A stretch of 64,000 nucleotides of DNA from Streptomyces caniscabiei (GCF_014930365.1 NZ_JABXWI010000017.1:1-64000); one strand, 5' to 3'. Positions 43,901-51,173 are shown, counted from the first letter of the stretch. The notes: generated by a model from the letters alone, not told the origin. Translations and numbers: made by a program.

Positions 43901-44245
43901 GATGAGGTCGCGCAGCGACTCACCCTGCAGGAACTCCATCGCCAGGTAGGGCAGATCGTCACAGTCCGCGGCGATTCCGCCTGCGACGAGGCGGGTGAGA
44001 TTGGGGTGATCCCGCAGCGTCTGCATGATGCCCACCTCGCGGGCGAAGCGCTCCACGGCCTTGGTGTCACTGCCGGTGTCGATCCGGCCTCCGGTGCGGC
44101 GACGCAGGATCGTCTTCACGGCGACGGTGCGCTCGGACGAACCTTCGGGAGCCAGCAGGTCCTCGGCCAGGTGGACCTCCCCCATGTTGCCTCTGCCGAT
44201 GACCCGGCTGATGCGGAATCTGCCGTCGACGAGCTGGTGGCTCAC
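37931..44245 (-). CDS. Protein kinase/DEAD helicase/DUF1998/nuclease-like fusion
   Basis: 2104 residues. 1-290 is a complete Hanks-type Ser/Thr kinase (GRGNMGEVHLAED, VHRDLKPANVML, DFGMGS, APEQ). From about 370 follows an SF2 helicase: Walker A GTGSGKSLSY (about 447), FDELHTYRG (about 572), GTSATM, and QRSGRAGRSGQ (about 1354). Zn-type Cys pairs (CRECG, CLHCG) lie in an insert. DUF1998 with EAAEGGAG (about 1875) and CALGCYECLLTYGNQ follows, as in DruE, DpdJ and MrfA. The last ~75 residues (PDFVYRLPG, VAVFVDGPDTE) resemble a Vsr/PD-(D/E)xK nuclease. GTG 44245 follows GAGGAGCGGG. It is the operon head. A kinase fused to this helicase class is the unusual part; phosphorylation may switch the system. 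Confidence 0.9.
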   Translation of the reverse strand: MSHQLVDGRFRISRVIGRGNMGEVHLAEDLLAPEGSSERTVAVKTILRRRTGGRIDTGSDTKAVERFAREVGIMQTLRDHPNLTRLVAGGIAADCDDLPYLAMEFLQGESLRDLIEEEPQLPVAWVAAIGAQIAAGLAAAHAQGVVHRDLKPANVMLTRGGTVKVLDFGMGSIVDDPDQTRLTSTGVSVGTARYMAPEQCQAKQVTQAADLYALGCVLYEMLVGVPPFTSESAYELAERHVHQEPSPVRAIRGEVPAELARLLDRLLAKDPANRPADAVTVRDALLPLAIAPDDTSLVPSWSERDPTLPLREAAPAPVTAPPQQPVPVTGSGAGMDVFGVHQALIRDYRSFTEGGTVIRDERIKAYVEKDLDDKSQWPNPWLSLNPFFQGGGTVVELAQQKVLHPECARVFQAKKTEGGTVCDGRPLLLHRHQRDAIDAAASGASYVLTTGTGSGKSLSYIVPIVDKVLRERDEEGPNTPKRVRAIIVYPMNALANSQLRELEKFLRDGYGAGREPVTFARYTGQEDDAKRKEIRDNPPDILLTNYVMLELMLTRPADRASLITMARGLEFLVFDELHTYRGRQGADVALLIRRVREACQAENLQCIGTSATMSTEGTLADQRQVVAGVASTLFGTRVRPEHVIGETLVRATGEAPATVPAERLTSAAPRAYDDLARDPLARWIEDRFGLVEDETTGRLVRRPPTQIEVAARELHETSGVDEESCAEAIRATLEAGSQALNPRNERPLFAFRLHQFLSKGDTVYVTLEKKSSRHLTRSYQLEQPGSGGKSLIPLAFCRECGQEYLTVWRTEKDGEVRYEARRDTSATGGRQGDGYLYVDHEREWPSNTQYAVDDRRLPESWLELDDKGQEVVKRAYRDRVPKSVTVDACGREGRGELKAAFIPSPFLFCLHCGVAYEQTRGRDFAKLATLDQEGRSSATSLVSASIVRSLKSVPAEALDKKARKLLTFVDNRQDASLQAGHFNDFVQITQLRGALYRAALDAGDDGLHHEELASAVTNALAISPADYTGESDLPPSLARNAARTLRDVVAFRLYLDLERGWRITMPNLEQTGLLEIDYEDRDWVAARQDRWEGTHQALRDADPALRAEIMKALLDEMRRSLAIDVSYFRDDAFDSLQRASEERLVDPWVLSAADKPRVGTAFPHPSRPGTDRSSLFLSARGKFGKYLRRTDRTFRDLDQDDLQLIITDLLKVLTKAGLVKEVEAAPQRVGRFRRASSTTTTGYRVAAQSLVWHAGKGESGAHDPLTRTYQSGDGPRINTFFLKLYRETADALSGLYAREHTAQVSPEDREAREEAFRKAELKLLYCSPTMELGVDISELNAVMMRNVPPTPANYAQRSGRAGRSGQPALVTTYCATGNSHDQYYFRQPWRMVAGAVAPPRLDLANEDLVLSHLQGIWIAEAGLRLGRSIPEVLDVSYPDSGDRPDPALHLLPDIRDAALDDGAQRRTVNAALRVLGPLFRDFADTTWWHDDWIDDKVRTVAERFDRAFDRWRSLFRAALDDQYVQNRRRLDYSLTEGDRNRANARRREAETQLNLLMNESVDSKSVLSDFNPYRYLASEGFLPGYSFPRLPLAAYIPTIGRRRGDGDYLQRPRFLAIREFGPGALIYHEGARYQVTRIQLPPDSSGELTTGEARRCAHCGYHHEPKEREDRCGFCDETLGAATYGLLHLHTVYTTRRERISSDEEERRRAGFRLETSYRFHDHGIRKGRLNATIADPDGQLARITYGDSATVRITNTGRVRARTDEPPGYWLDLADGRWMNDKDASEASGDSSELPLVDADGNERRRKKRVIPFVEDRRNIVVVTLDEALPEPIALTLMYALERGIEAAFELEDAELSSELLPPDDGPRRRILFMEAAEGGAGVLRRLQAEDDALAKAARRALEICHFSADGKDEGDEEHRPGRACALGCYECLLTYGNQLDHAQINRHTVAALLVRFASATARRESRGESRSEQYRRLLAESPAPSPDRSPAAPTAVEAAAAELAAQGDFLGWAKARGLRLPDEKDVFLTEANAAPDFVYRLPGASVAVFVDGPDTETTALRDADAEERLFDATWDVVRFPHGGDWDVIAAAHPRYFGSPAAN

Positions 44246-44605
44246 TGCCCGCTCCTCTGCCTACTGCTCACGTTCTCGCGCTTCCGAACCGGAACGCGCC
44301 CCCTGACTCTTGCGCCGCACGGCCCATGGTGTCAGAACGGACAGTGAGGTATTCGTCACCGTACACGATGTGATCCGATTGCAATAGGTGTACGCTCGTT
44401 GACATCGTCAACGCAGTTCTACTGGGGTCGTCGTGAAGTGGTAGACCGCTTTGCGGTTGCGGTGGCCACCGACGACACCTGGCCGTTGCGGTGCGGTTCG
44501 TCGCCAATTATGACGTGCCCATTACCACTTCATCATTGCAATGCGGTGTCTTGTGTGCGCTCTGCGGACATGTCCATAAAGCCTCTGACTCTTGATCATT
44601 GATGT
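44246..44605. promoter_or_regulatory. Promoter region of the kinase-helicase operon
   Basis: About 350 bp without a convincing gene. AT-richer than its neighbours between 44340 and 44590. It holds the palindrome at 44397-44414 and an outer pair GTACAC (44361-44366) / GTGTAC (44388-44393). The operon reads leftward from here; to the right begins the decayed YD-repeat gene copy. Confidence 0.5.
44397..44414. promoter_or_regulatory. Palindrome upstream of the kinase-helicase operon
   Basis: CGTTGACATCGTCAACGC contains GTTGAC-ATC-GTCAAC, a perfect 6-bp inverted repeat with a three-base centre, about 150 bp before the kinase-helicase start. It shares 14 of 16 core positions with the site upstream of the SMC operon at 12121-12138. 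Each copy also contains TTGAC, so it may overlap a -35 element. Confidence 0.5.
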
Positions 44606-44647
44606 GGGGGCCCGTGCGTCCGAGCGCGCCGTCGCGGCAGCCGGCCG

Positions 44648-45076
44648 TTCAGGGAACGCCTCCACGGGATGTGCCCCCGACCAGAAGTGGGGCAGCGCGG
44701 CGGGGCGCGGTCACAAGGCCTCCGCCGAAGCCACGGACGCGGCTGCGTCCGCCAAGGGTGGCAACGACGGGCCGCTCAAGGGCCGCGGTGAGCTTCCGGC
44801 CGAGAGCCGGGCCAGGAACCACCGATCTGGGCGCCACGCCGCAGCCACCGGAGCCGGGACCGGCGAAGGAGGTGGCGGCGCCCGACGCGCCCACCGCCGA
44901 CGGCTTCGACGACGAGCGCAGCAAGGAGATCAGGGGGCAAGCGCAAGGAGCGGGAACGCACGTTCGTCAATGCGGACGGCACCCACACCACGCGCTTTTA
45001 CAGCGATCCCGTCAACTTCCGTTCGAAGGACGGGAGCTGGAAGGGCATCGACACCACGCTCGTGCCCCAGGAGGAG
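44648..45076 (+). repeat. Direct repeat copy A: decayed 5' end of a YD-repeat gene
   Basis: This matches 52676-53097 in the same orientation over ~425 bp, most bases identical. Coding is split over three frames: PDQKWGSAAGRGHKASAEAT, then EPGPAKEVAAPDAPTADGF, then KRKERERTFVNADGTHTT and SDPVNFRSKDGSWKGIDTTL. In order these read like the N-terminal region of DNRLRE/YD-repeat secreted proteins of Streptomyces. At least two frameshifts make it a pseudogene. The two copies flank the Rhs toxin locus. Confidence 0.85.
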
Positions 45077-45301
45077 TGCGGCCCCACCGGATTCCTCTGC
45101 GGCCACTTCTATCGCGAGTTCGACGACTGTCCACTGAGTGATGCGACCTTGTGGGGGAACCTGACACCAAGGTTCATCAGCGGTGGACACGAGCAACGAC
45201 TCCGGGACGAAGGGCTGGACCTGTGGACCGGGGAGCCCGACCCCTACGCGAACCTGTCGTTCGACGACTGCTGGAGTGGTGTATCGACTGCCACTCGGTG
45301 A
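45062..45301 (+). pseudogene. Fragment joined to copy A
   Basis: After the repeat ends at VPQE, the same frame continues as GFLCGHFYREFDDCPLSD and WTGEPDPYANLSFDDCWSG to a stop at 45301. This is compositionally normal and may be the C-terminal end of a different protein (perhaps an exchanged toxin tip or immunity protein), not recognised. The IS256-type remnant begins right after it. Confidence 0.35.
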
Positions 45302-45314
45302 TCTCGTTTTGAGG

Positions 45315-45518
45315 CTATGCGGTGAGTTCGGTCGGCAGGGTGGTCTCGTCGGTTTCCGACTCGATCGGGTGGAGGCGGGCCTTGGCCAGCAACTCGCGGC
45401 CCGTGTGGCGGCGAGCCTCGGTCCACTCGTCGTTCTGCTCGGCCAGGACCGCGCCGACGAGCCGGATCACGGCGGTGCGGTCGGGGAGGATATCGACGAC
45501 GTCGGTGCGGCGGCGGAT
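45315..45518 (-). mobile_element. C-terminal remnant of an IS256-family transposase
   Basis: The minus strand encodes IRRRTDVVDILPDRTAVIRL followed by VGAVLAEQNDEWTEARRHTG and stops at TAG 45317-45315. This is the well-known C-terminus of IS256/Mutator-type transposases of actinobacteria (final catalytic helix region). The first ~350 residues are missing, so it cannot move. Sequence to about 45270 may be the old IS end. The upstream break lies exactly at the stop codon of the immunity-like gene. Confidence 0.8.
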
Positions 45519-45956
45519 CTAACGTGGCTCGTTCAAAGGGTCGGAGAAGGGGTCTTTCTCATCGTTCCATCTGAATTCGTAATCCCCGGACGATGGGTTG
45601 AATTTCGCGTCGACGTTGTTGAAGGGAATTTCGAACTCTTCGCGCAACCACAGATTTATTGCCAGCGCTGCAACTTCGGAGCGGTAGTCGCTCAACGGCG
45701 CTTCGATCGAGGTGACTTGGATAGTGATTCCCTGAGGAAACCTCCTGGTCAATTCCGGTGCATTGAGAGCGACGCCGAAGGATAGCCATGCGAGATCTTT
45801 CCAGTGCAGTCCGCCGGGTGGCAGAGCAAGGCGTACGTTGCCGTGGATCTGCACGTCCGGTGGATCTGATTTGGTGGAAGGTCGTGCATGTGCGGTGAGG
45901 TTGGCAGCCAGTCCGCCACTGGGGCTGCGCAGGCAATACTTGACCGTTCTGGTCAT
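45519..45956 (-). CDS. Candidate second immunity protein of the Rhs locus
   Basis: 145 residues, lower in GC than the Rhs gene. Reads β-strands and helices such as VKYCLRSPSGGLAANLTA, VQIHGNVRLALPPGG, ITIQVTSIEAPLSDYRSE and DYEFRWNDEKDPF. No signal peptide or known motif. ATG 45956 follows GAAGAAGGG. It stands 47 bp after another small gene behind the Rhs toxin on the same strand, the usual place for immunity genes. Its stop (TAG) abuts the IS remnant, so the original 3' end may have been cut. Confidence 0.65.
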   Translation of the reverse strand: MTRTVKYCLRSPSGGLAANLTAHARPSTKSDPPDVQIHGNVRLALPPGGLHWKDLAWLSFGVALNAPELTRRFPQGITIQVTSIEAPLSDYRSEVAALAINLWLREEFEIPFNNVDAKFNPSSGDYEFRWNDEKDPFSDPLNEPR

Positions 45957-46003
45957 GTCCCTTCTTCCGTTCCAGAACTTTATTCCAATCATTGGCTAGC
46001 TGG

Positions 46004-46417
46004 TCATTCTTTCGGGATCGGGACCTGCTCCAAGCGCTGGAGGATGAGGTCAAGATCCGATAGTGCCCTGGAACAAAATTCGTGGTCCTGAGTGTTTACG
46101 GAGTGGACAACGTTGGCGAATGCTGGGCTATCGAGCCCATTCGCTTCGCGCAGAATTCGCGTCGGAACCAGGAGCCAATTTTTTCTTGTCCTGTCAAGTG
46201 TCCATTCGACTTTTGTTGGAAGTGCTCCTACGGCATCTTCGATGAGGCGTGCGACGTATTCTTGAGTAGATTTGTAGCGCCACCCCATGTACGGTACCTG
46301 CGGGTAACCGTACACGGGATGTTTCTCCGAAGGCAGGGAAAACCAGGCAAGTTCTCCAAACCTGCTGAGTACTTGCATCGCACGCACGCTGCGGGTCGAC
46401 ATAAGAAATCCATTCAA
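46004..46417 (-). CDS. Candidate immunity protein of the Rhs toxin
   Basis: 137 residues from TTG 46417, or 132 from ATG 46402. It starts within 20 bp of the toxin stop. The sequence is of low-GC style: MQVLSRFGELAWFSLPSEKH, QEYVARLIEDAVGALPTKVE and a helical C-terminus SDLDLILQRLEQVPIPKE. No known family. In Rhs loci the gene directly after the toxin normally encodes the inhibitor that protects the producing cell, so this is the first choice for that role. Confidence 0.65.
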   Translation of the reverse strand: MNGFLMSTRSVRAMQVLSRFGELAWFSLPSEKHPVYGYPQVPYMGWRYKSTQEYVARLIEDAVGALPTKVEWTLDRTRKNWLLVPTRILREANGLDSPAFANVVHSVNTQDHEFCSRALSDLDLILQRLEQVPIPKE

Positions 46418-46421
46418 ATCA

Positions 46422-49400
46422 TTACCAGAGAGGGCCTGAGTACCCTCCGTCTTGGGTGATGAGCTTCTTTCCTGGGTTCAGCAATCGGATGGCTCGTTCG
46501 TAGTCGCCGTACGGGATCGGATCCGAACGCATTGCTGGGTCGTATACATATCGCCCGTCTGTGTAAACATCATGATAGCGATATTCGGTCACCATTTGTC
46601 CCCCATCTTCGGGGATGTTGATAATAGGATCGTTGCGTGAGGTGAAATTGATAATTTTCCCCTCTCCTCCAGTTTCTCGGAGGATGTATGCGGCAATCTC
46701 GGAACAGTCGATGTTCCCGCCGATCGGTGCAGATCGCATGGCCGCGGTCGCTGCTTCGCTGGCGGGGAAATTCGGATTCGCCTCTCTGAAATCAAATATA
46801 TCTCGACCCGCTTCGCCTGCAGGGTAATCCGGTGCAAGACCGAGGGAATCAGAACGCGTATGAGGGTTGTAGACGTAGGAGGCAGGGTTGGGTGCGGGCG
46901 AGAGCCCAAGAGGGTCGGGGGTCAGGTAGCGAGCAGTCTCGGGATCGTAGTGGCGGAAGTAGTTGTAATGCAGGCCCGTTTCCGGGTCGTGGTACTGGCC
47001 CGGGAAGCGTAGGGGCGTGTAGGTGGTGCTGTCCGCTGCCCAGGCGGTCGTCCCCCACAGGGTGCTTCGCGTCCGCCAGGCGATCTCGCCCTGTTCGTCG
47101 ACGAGTTCGGTGGGCGTGCCGACCAGGTCGGTGATGATGGCGAAGAAGCGGGAGTCGATCTCTTCTTGTGGGGCGTCCGCCGCCGCTATTCGTTCGATCT
47201 GGGTGAGGGGGCGCAGGCCCTGGTGGTCCCAGGTGAGGGTGACCGGGTTGGGCAGGGTCGGAGATGTGGCGGTCTGTTCGCAGAGGGTGGTGTCGTCCCA
47301 GGTGAAGACGGCGTGCTCGACCACTGTTTCGCCGTCGTCCGACAGGCGGAGTTTCGCCGTACGGCGGCCCAGCGGGTCGTACGTGTACCGCCAGCGCGTG
47401 CCGTCCGGGGTCGTCACCGACGTCAGGCGGTCCTCGGCATCCCACTCGTACCGCCACGTGTCCGGTTTGCGGGACAGGCGGGTCTTCTGGCGGAGGGTGA
47501 TGCGGCCCAACGCGTCGTGTTCGTAGCGGACGCCTCCCGCGCGCGTGATGCGGGTGCCCGTGTAGGCGCGGGGGCCGGTGGCCTCCTGGCCGGGGTGGTT
47601 GGACGGCCAGGACGCCGTGGTCTGGTTTCCCGCCTCGTCGTAGGCGTATGTCTCCGTCCAGTCGGCCGCGTGGACCGCCGTTACACGGCCTGCCGCGTCG
47701 AGGTCGAAGCGGCGCGTGCCGGAGAGCCGGTCGGCGATGCCGGTCAGGTTGCCGTCGGCGCGGTAGGTGTATGCGCGGTGCTGGACTGAGCGGTCGTCCG
47801 CTGCCCTGACGTCCTGGGTCGTCAGGCGGCCCATGGGGTCGAACGTGTGCGCAAGGGCGACAGTCTCGCCGATGTGGCGGGTCAGTTCGCGGCCGGCCTC
47901 GTCGTAGGTGAAGTCGATGGTGCGGCCCGAGGCTGTCATCCCGGTGCGGCGGCCCGCTGCGTCGTACGCCCAGGTCGTTGTCACGCCGGTCGGGGTCGTG
48001 CGTCCTGTTCGACGGCCCAGATCGTCGTACCGGTGTGTCAGTTCGCGGCCGTCCACGGTTTCCGAGCGCACCAGGCCGAACCGGTCGCGCAGGATCGTCA
48101 GGGTCGTACCGTCGGGGCCCGTCGCCTGGGCGAGCTGGTCCGTCATGTCGTACGCGTATGTCGTGACGTCGCCCGCCGCGTCCTTGCGGAGCACCTGGCC
48201 CAGGGCGTCGCGCTCGAACGACACCACCTGGCCGAGCGTGTTCGTGCGGGAGAGCAGACGGCCCGCCGCGTCGTGTTCGTAGGAGAGGGTGCGGCCGTCG
48301 AAGTCGGTCTCGGCGATCAGAGAGCCTGCCGGGTCGTACTCGTAACTCCAGCTCAAGCCCTGGGGGTTGGTGACCTTCGTCAGCCGCAGCTCCCGGTCGT
48401 GCTCGAATTCGTGGCGTACGCCGTCCGGGCCTGTGCGGGCTGTCAGAAGGTCGAAGTGGGTGTATTCGAAGCGGGAGACGCCGCCGATCGGGTCGGTGTG
48501 GGTGGTGCAGTTGCCCTCGCCGTCGTACGTCCACGACTCCGTGGTGCCGTCGGCGGACGTGCGCCGGGCGAGGTGGCCTTCCACCGTCCACTCCAGCCGG
48601 GTCACCGCGCCCGTCGGGTCCGTGATGGTGACGGGTCTGCCGAAGGGGTCACGTTCGTAGCGGGTGACCGCGCCGAGGGGGTCCGTGATGTCCAAGGGGA
48701 GACCGGCGGGGTCGCAGCGGATCGAAGTCGTGTGGCCGCGACCGTCGGTGACGGCGGTGAGCCGGCCCGCGTCGTCGTGGATGAAGTGGGTGGTGAGCCC
48801 TGTGGGGGCGGTCACCGATGTGCGGTTGCCGCGTTCGTCGTACGTCTGGCGGTTCACCGTGCCGTCCGGGTTGACCACCCGTGTCGGCAGGCCGAGGTCG
48901 TTGTACTCGGCTCTTGCCTCGCGGCCGTCAGGGCGTGTGACGGCGGTGGGATTGCCTGCCTCGTCGTAGCGGAAGGTGGTCGTGTGGCCCAGGGGGTCCG
49001 TCCGGGACAGCAGGCGGTTGTAGCGGTCCCGTTCGTAGCGGGTGACCGCGCCCAAGGGGTTGATGTCGGCGACCACCTGCCACGCCTCGTTGACGACGAA
49101 GCGGCGGGTGTGGCCCTCGCCGGTCGTGGTGGTCGTGACGCGCAGGCCCGTGTCGGGGTCTGCGGCGCCGTACGAGACGCGCAGGGTCATGTGGCCGTCC
49201 GTGCCGCCCTCTGCGACACAGCGGTCCTGGTCGTCGTACTCGTACGAGTAGGCGCAGTCGTTGGTGTCGGTCCAGGACGTGACGCGGCCGGCGTCGTCGT
49301 AGGTGAAGCGGAGGGGGCGGCCGGAGGAGTTGACGACCTCGGTGAGGTTGCCGTCCGTGTAGCCGTAGCGCTTCAGTTCCTGGTCACCCGCGGTGAGGCG

Positions 49401-51173
49401 GAGTGCCGTGACCCTGCCCGCCTCGGTGGTGATCCGCACGTCGTATCCGGCGCTGGAGACGATGCCGAGCGGCGTGCCTTCAGCGTCGTACTCGAAGGTG
49501 AGCCAGTTGCCGTTGCGGTCGTCGATCTGTTCGAGGACGGCCAGATCGTCCCGGCGGTCGGTGAAGTGCCAGGTGCGGCGGGTACCGGGGTCGGTGACCG
49601 TGTAGCCGCCGTCCTCACGTTCCAGGGGCCAGCGGGGGCCGTGGCTCGGGAGGGTCGGGGCGCCCGGCGCGGGGTGGGGATAGGCGAGGAGCAGGCCGTC
49701 CTCGGTGAGGAAGATGACGCCCTCGGAGTCGATCTCCAGGCGTTGGTCGACGGTGGAGGACCAGGACGGACCGAACCACTTGCCCAGGTGGTAGCCCGAC
49801 TCGACGCGGCGTCTGAACACCAGCGGAAGGGCGCCCGGCAGCGTCACGTCTGTTTGCGGGAGGTACATCCGGCCGGTGGCGAAGTCGATCGGGTCGGAGC
49901 CCCGCGATTCCACCGCGTCGGGCTGGCGCGAGTCCCGGCCGGGGCCGTCGCTGACGCTTTCTCGCGCCGACACGTCCGGTTTCCTTCCCGACTCGAGCAC
50001 GTCCTCGACGGTGTGTCTGAGCGTGCCCTTGATCCCGCCCGTCACCGCCCCGCGCGCGGCCCCCGCCCCCTTGGTGCCGAGGAGGTCGAGGATGGCGCGG
50101 CCGGTGAACTCGGACGGGTCCTTCTTGGCGGACTGCCAGGCGTCCTTGAGAGCCCGGTCCGGATGGGCCACCGTCGACGTGAGCCCCGCGAGCGTCATGT
50201 TGACGTTCTGGTAGTACTCGGCCGGGTGGGCGATGTTGTACGGGTCGAGGGCGTTCATGCTGCGGCCGAACGTGATGATGCCCGCACCGCCCTTGACGAC
50301 GCCGCCGGCGACATGGAGCAGCTCGGTGCTCTGCGCTGCCCCGTAGTCGGTGATGTCGGCGGCCAGCTTGAGGGCGGGCGGTAGTTCGGCGGGGGCGTGC
50401 TCCAGGGCGGCCCTGACCGAGGTGGTGGCGGTGCGGGCGGCCTCGTTGCGCTGTCGGCGGGCCTCCTTGAGGAGCTCGTGGGCGCGGGCGATGTCCGCCT
50501 TGCCGGGGTCGCTGAACTCCGGTGGCTTGGGGCCGGGTTCCTCACCGGCCTTCACCTTGGCGTTGTAGGCGTCGACCTTGGTGTTGTACGCGTCCACCGC
50601 CGTCCTGGACGCCTTCATGCCCGCCTTGTAGGCGTCGATGGCGTCCTGGGCCTGGCCCTGCGCCCACTTGACCGTGTCCGCGTACGCGTCCAGCGCCTTG
50701 GCGGCCTTGTCGCAGGCGTCCGCCGCGCGCATCCACTTCTTGGGGTGCATGGCGAACTTCTCGCGGAAGGTGTCTGCGGCCTGGCCCTTCCAGTGGGAGG
50801 AGTCCAGCTTGCGCATGCCGTCGCCGACCTTGTCGAAGGCCGTGTGGAAGTCCTTGAGGTGCTTGGCGCTCTCCTGGATGCGGGCGGCATGGCCGTGGAT
50901 CAGTTCGTTCGCCTGCTCGGTCTCGCCGAGCTGCTGTTCTCCGGGGGTGGCGCCCAGGGCGGACGCGGCGCCGTCGCCCCAGTCCTCCACCTTGTCCGCG
51001 ACGCCCTTGAGGCCCATGTCCTCAAGGCGTTCGCCTGCGTAGTCGGTGCCCTTGTCGATGCCTTCGCCGACGAGCTTCTTGCCGTCGTCGTAGACCTCTT
51101 CGGCCTTGCCGACGACCGTGTTGGCGGCGCCCGCGAGCTTGTCGCCCACGCCGTCCGGGATCCAGCCGCCCAT
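46422..51173 (-). CDS. Rhs/YD-repeat polymorphic toxin with papain-like tip
   Basis: 1583 residues. 1-210 is helical with a WXG-like segment (LDSSHWKGQAADTFREKF). DUF6531 starts near 422 (SDPIDFATGRMYLPQTDVTL), YD/RHS repeats fill ~480-1370 and the RHS core is LRFPGQYHDPETGLHYNYFR (about 1389) with YLTPDPLGL. The tip (about 1455-1583) has NIDCSEIAAYILRETGG, YHDVYTDGRYVYDP: Cys, His and Asp spaced as in papain-like toxin domains. The shell would encase the tip until delivery, probably through the type VII route suggested by the WXG part. ATG 51173 shares one base with the upstream stop. The tip and following genes are lower in GC than the shell. Confidence 0.92.
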   Translation of the reverse strand: MGGWIPDGVGDKLAGAANTVVGKAEEVYDDGKKLVGEGIDKGTDYAGERLEDMGLKGVADKVEDWGDGAASALGATPGEQQLGETEQANELIHGHAARIQESAKHLKDFHTAFDKVGDGMRKLDSSHWKGQAADTFREKFAMHPKKWMRAADACDKAAKALDAYADTVKWAQGQAQDAIDAYKAGMKASRTAVDAYNTKVDAYNAKVKAGEEPGPKPPEFSDPGKADIARAHELLKEARRQRNEAARTATTSVRAALEHAPAELPPALKLAADITDYGAAQSTELLHVAGGVVKGGAGIITFGRSMNALDPYNIAHPAEYYQNVNMTLAGLTSTVAHPDRALKDAWQSAKKDPSEFTGRAILDLLGTKGAGAARGAVTGGIKGTLRHTVEDVLESGRKPDVSARESVSDGPGRDSRQPDAVESRGSDPIDFATGRMYLPQTDVTLPGALPLVFRRRVESGYHLGKWFGPSWSSTVDQRLEIDSEGVIFLTEDGLLLAYPHPAPGAPTLPSHGPRWPLEREDGGYTVTDPGTRRTWHFTDRRDDLAVLEQIDDRNGNWLTFEYDAEGTPLGIVSSAGYDVRITTEAGRVTALRLTAGDQELKRYGYTDGNLTEVVNSSGRPLRFTYDDAGRVTSWTDTNDCAYSYEYDDQDRCVAEGGTDGHMTLRVSYGAADPDTGLRVTTTTTGEGHTRRFVVNEAWQVVADINPLGAVTRYERDRYNRLLSRTDPLGHTTTFRYDEAGNPTAVTRPDGREARAEYNDLGLPTRVVNPDGTVNRQTYDERGNRTSVTAPTGLTTHFIHDDAGRLTAVTDGRGHTTSIRCDPAGLPLDITDPLGAVTRYERDPFGRPVTITDPTGAVTRLEWTVEGHLARRTSADGTTESWTYDGEGNCTTHTDPIGGVSRFEYTHFDLLTARTGPDGVRHEFEHDRELRLTKVTNPQGLSWSYEYDPAGSLIAETDFDGRTLSYEHDAAGRLLSRTNTLGQVVSFERDALGQVLRKDAAGDVTTYAYDMTDQLAQATGPDGTTLTILRDRFGLVRSETVDGRELTHRYDDLGRRTGRTTPTGVTTTWAYDAAGRRTGMTASGRTIDFTYDEAGRELTRHIGETVALAHTFDPMGRLTTQDVRAADDRSVQHRAYTYRADGNLTGIADRLSGTRRFDLDAAGRVTAVHAADWTETYAYDEAGNQTTASWPSNHPGQEATGPRAYTGTRITRAGGVRYEHDALGRITLRQKTRLSRKPDTWRYEWDAEDRLTSVTTPDGTRWRYTYDPLGRRTAKLRLSDDGETVVEHAVFTWDDTTLCEQTATSPTLPNPVTLTWDHQGLRPLTQIERIAAADAPQEEIDSRFFAIITDLVGTPTELVDEQGEIAWRTRSTLWGTTAWAADSTTYTPLRFPGQYHDPETGLHYNYFRHYDPETARYLTPDPLGLSPAPNPASYVYNPHTRSDSLGLAPDYPAGEAGRDIFDFREANPNFPASEAATAAMRSAPIGGNIDCSEIAAYILRETGGEGKIINFTSRNDPIINIPEDGGQMVTEYRYHDVYTDGRYVYDPAMRSDPIPYGDYERAIRLLNPGKKLITQDGGYSGPLW

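Noticed and set aside
27446..44245. Calling the operon DISARM, Druantia or BREX
   Set aside because: No separate DrmA/DrmB/DrmC, no DruABCD/DruH, no PglZ/BrxC; only single parts are shared.
37964..44347. Open frame of over 2100 codons on the plus strand opposite the kinase-helicase gene
   Set aside because: It is the mirror of a real gene in GC-rich DNA: composition is Val/Arg/Gly/Gln-rich without motifs, and the minus strand encodes complete kinase and helicase motifs.
47000..50000. Regular GTCGTA/GTCGTACTCG-like recurrences that could look like a CRISPR array
   Set aside because: They are codon-level echoes of YD repeats (Tyr-Asp) in the Rhs gene, with irregular spacing and no unique spacers.
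47847..50384. Long plus-strand frame opposite the Rhs gene
   Set aside because: Mirror of YD repeats; no start signal, no motif.
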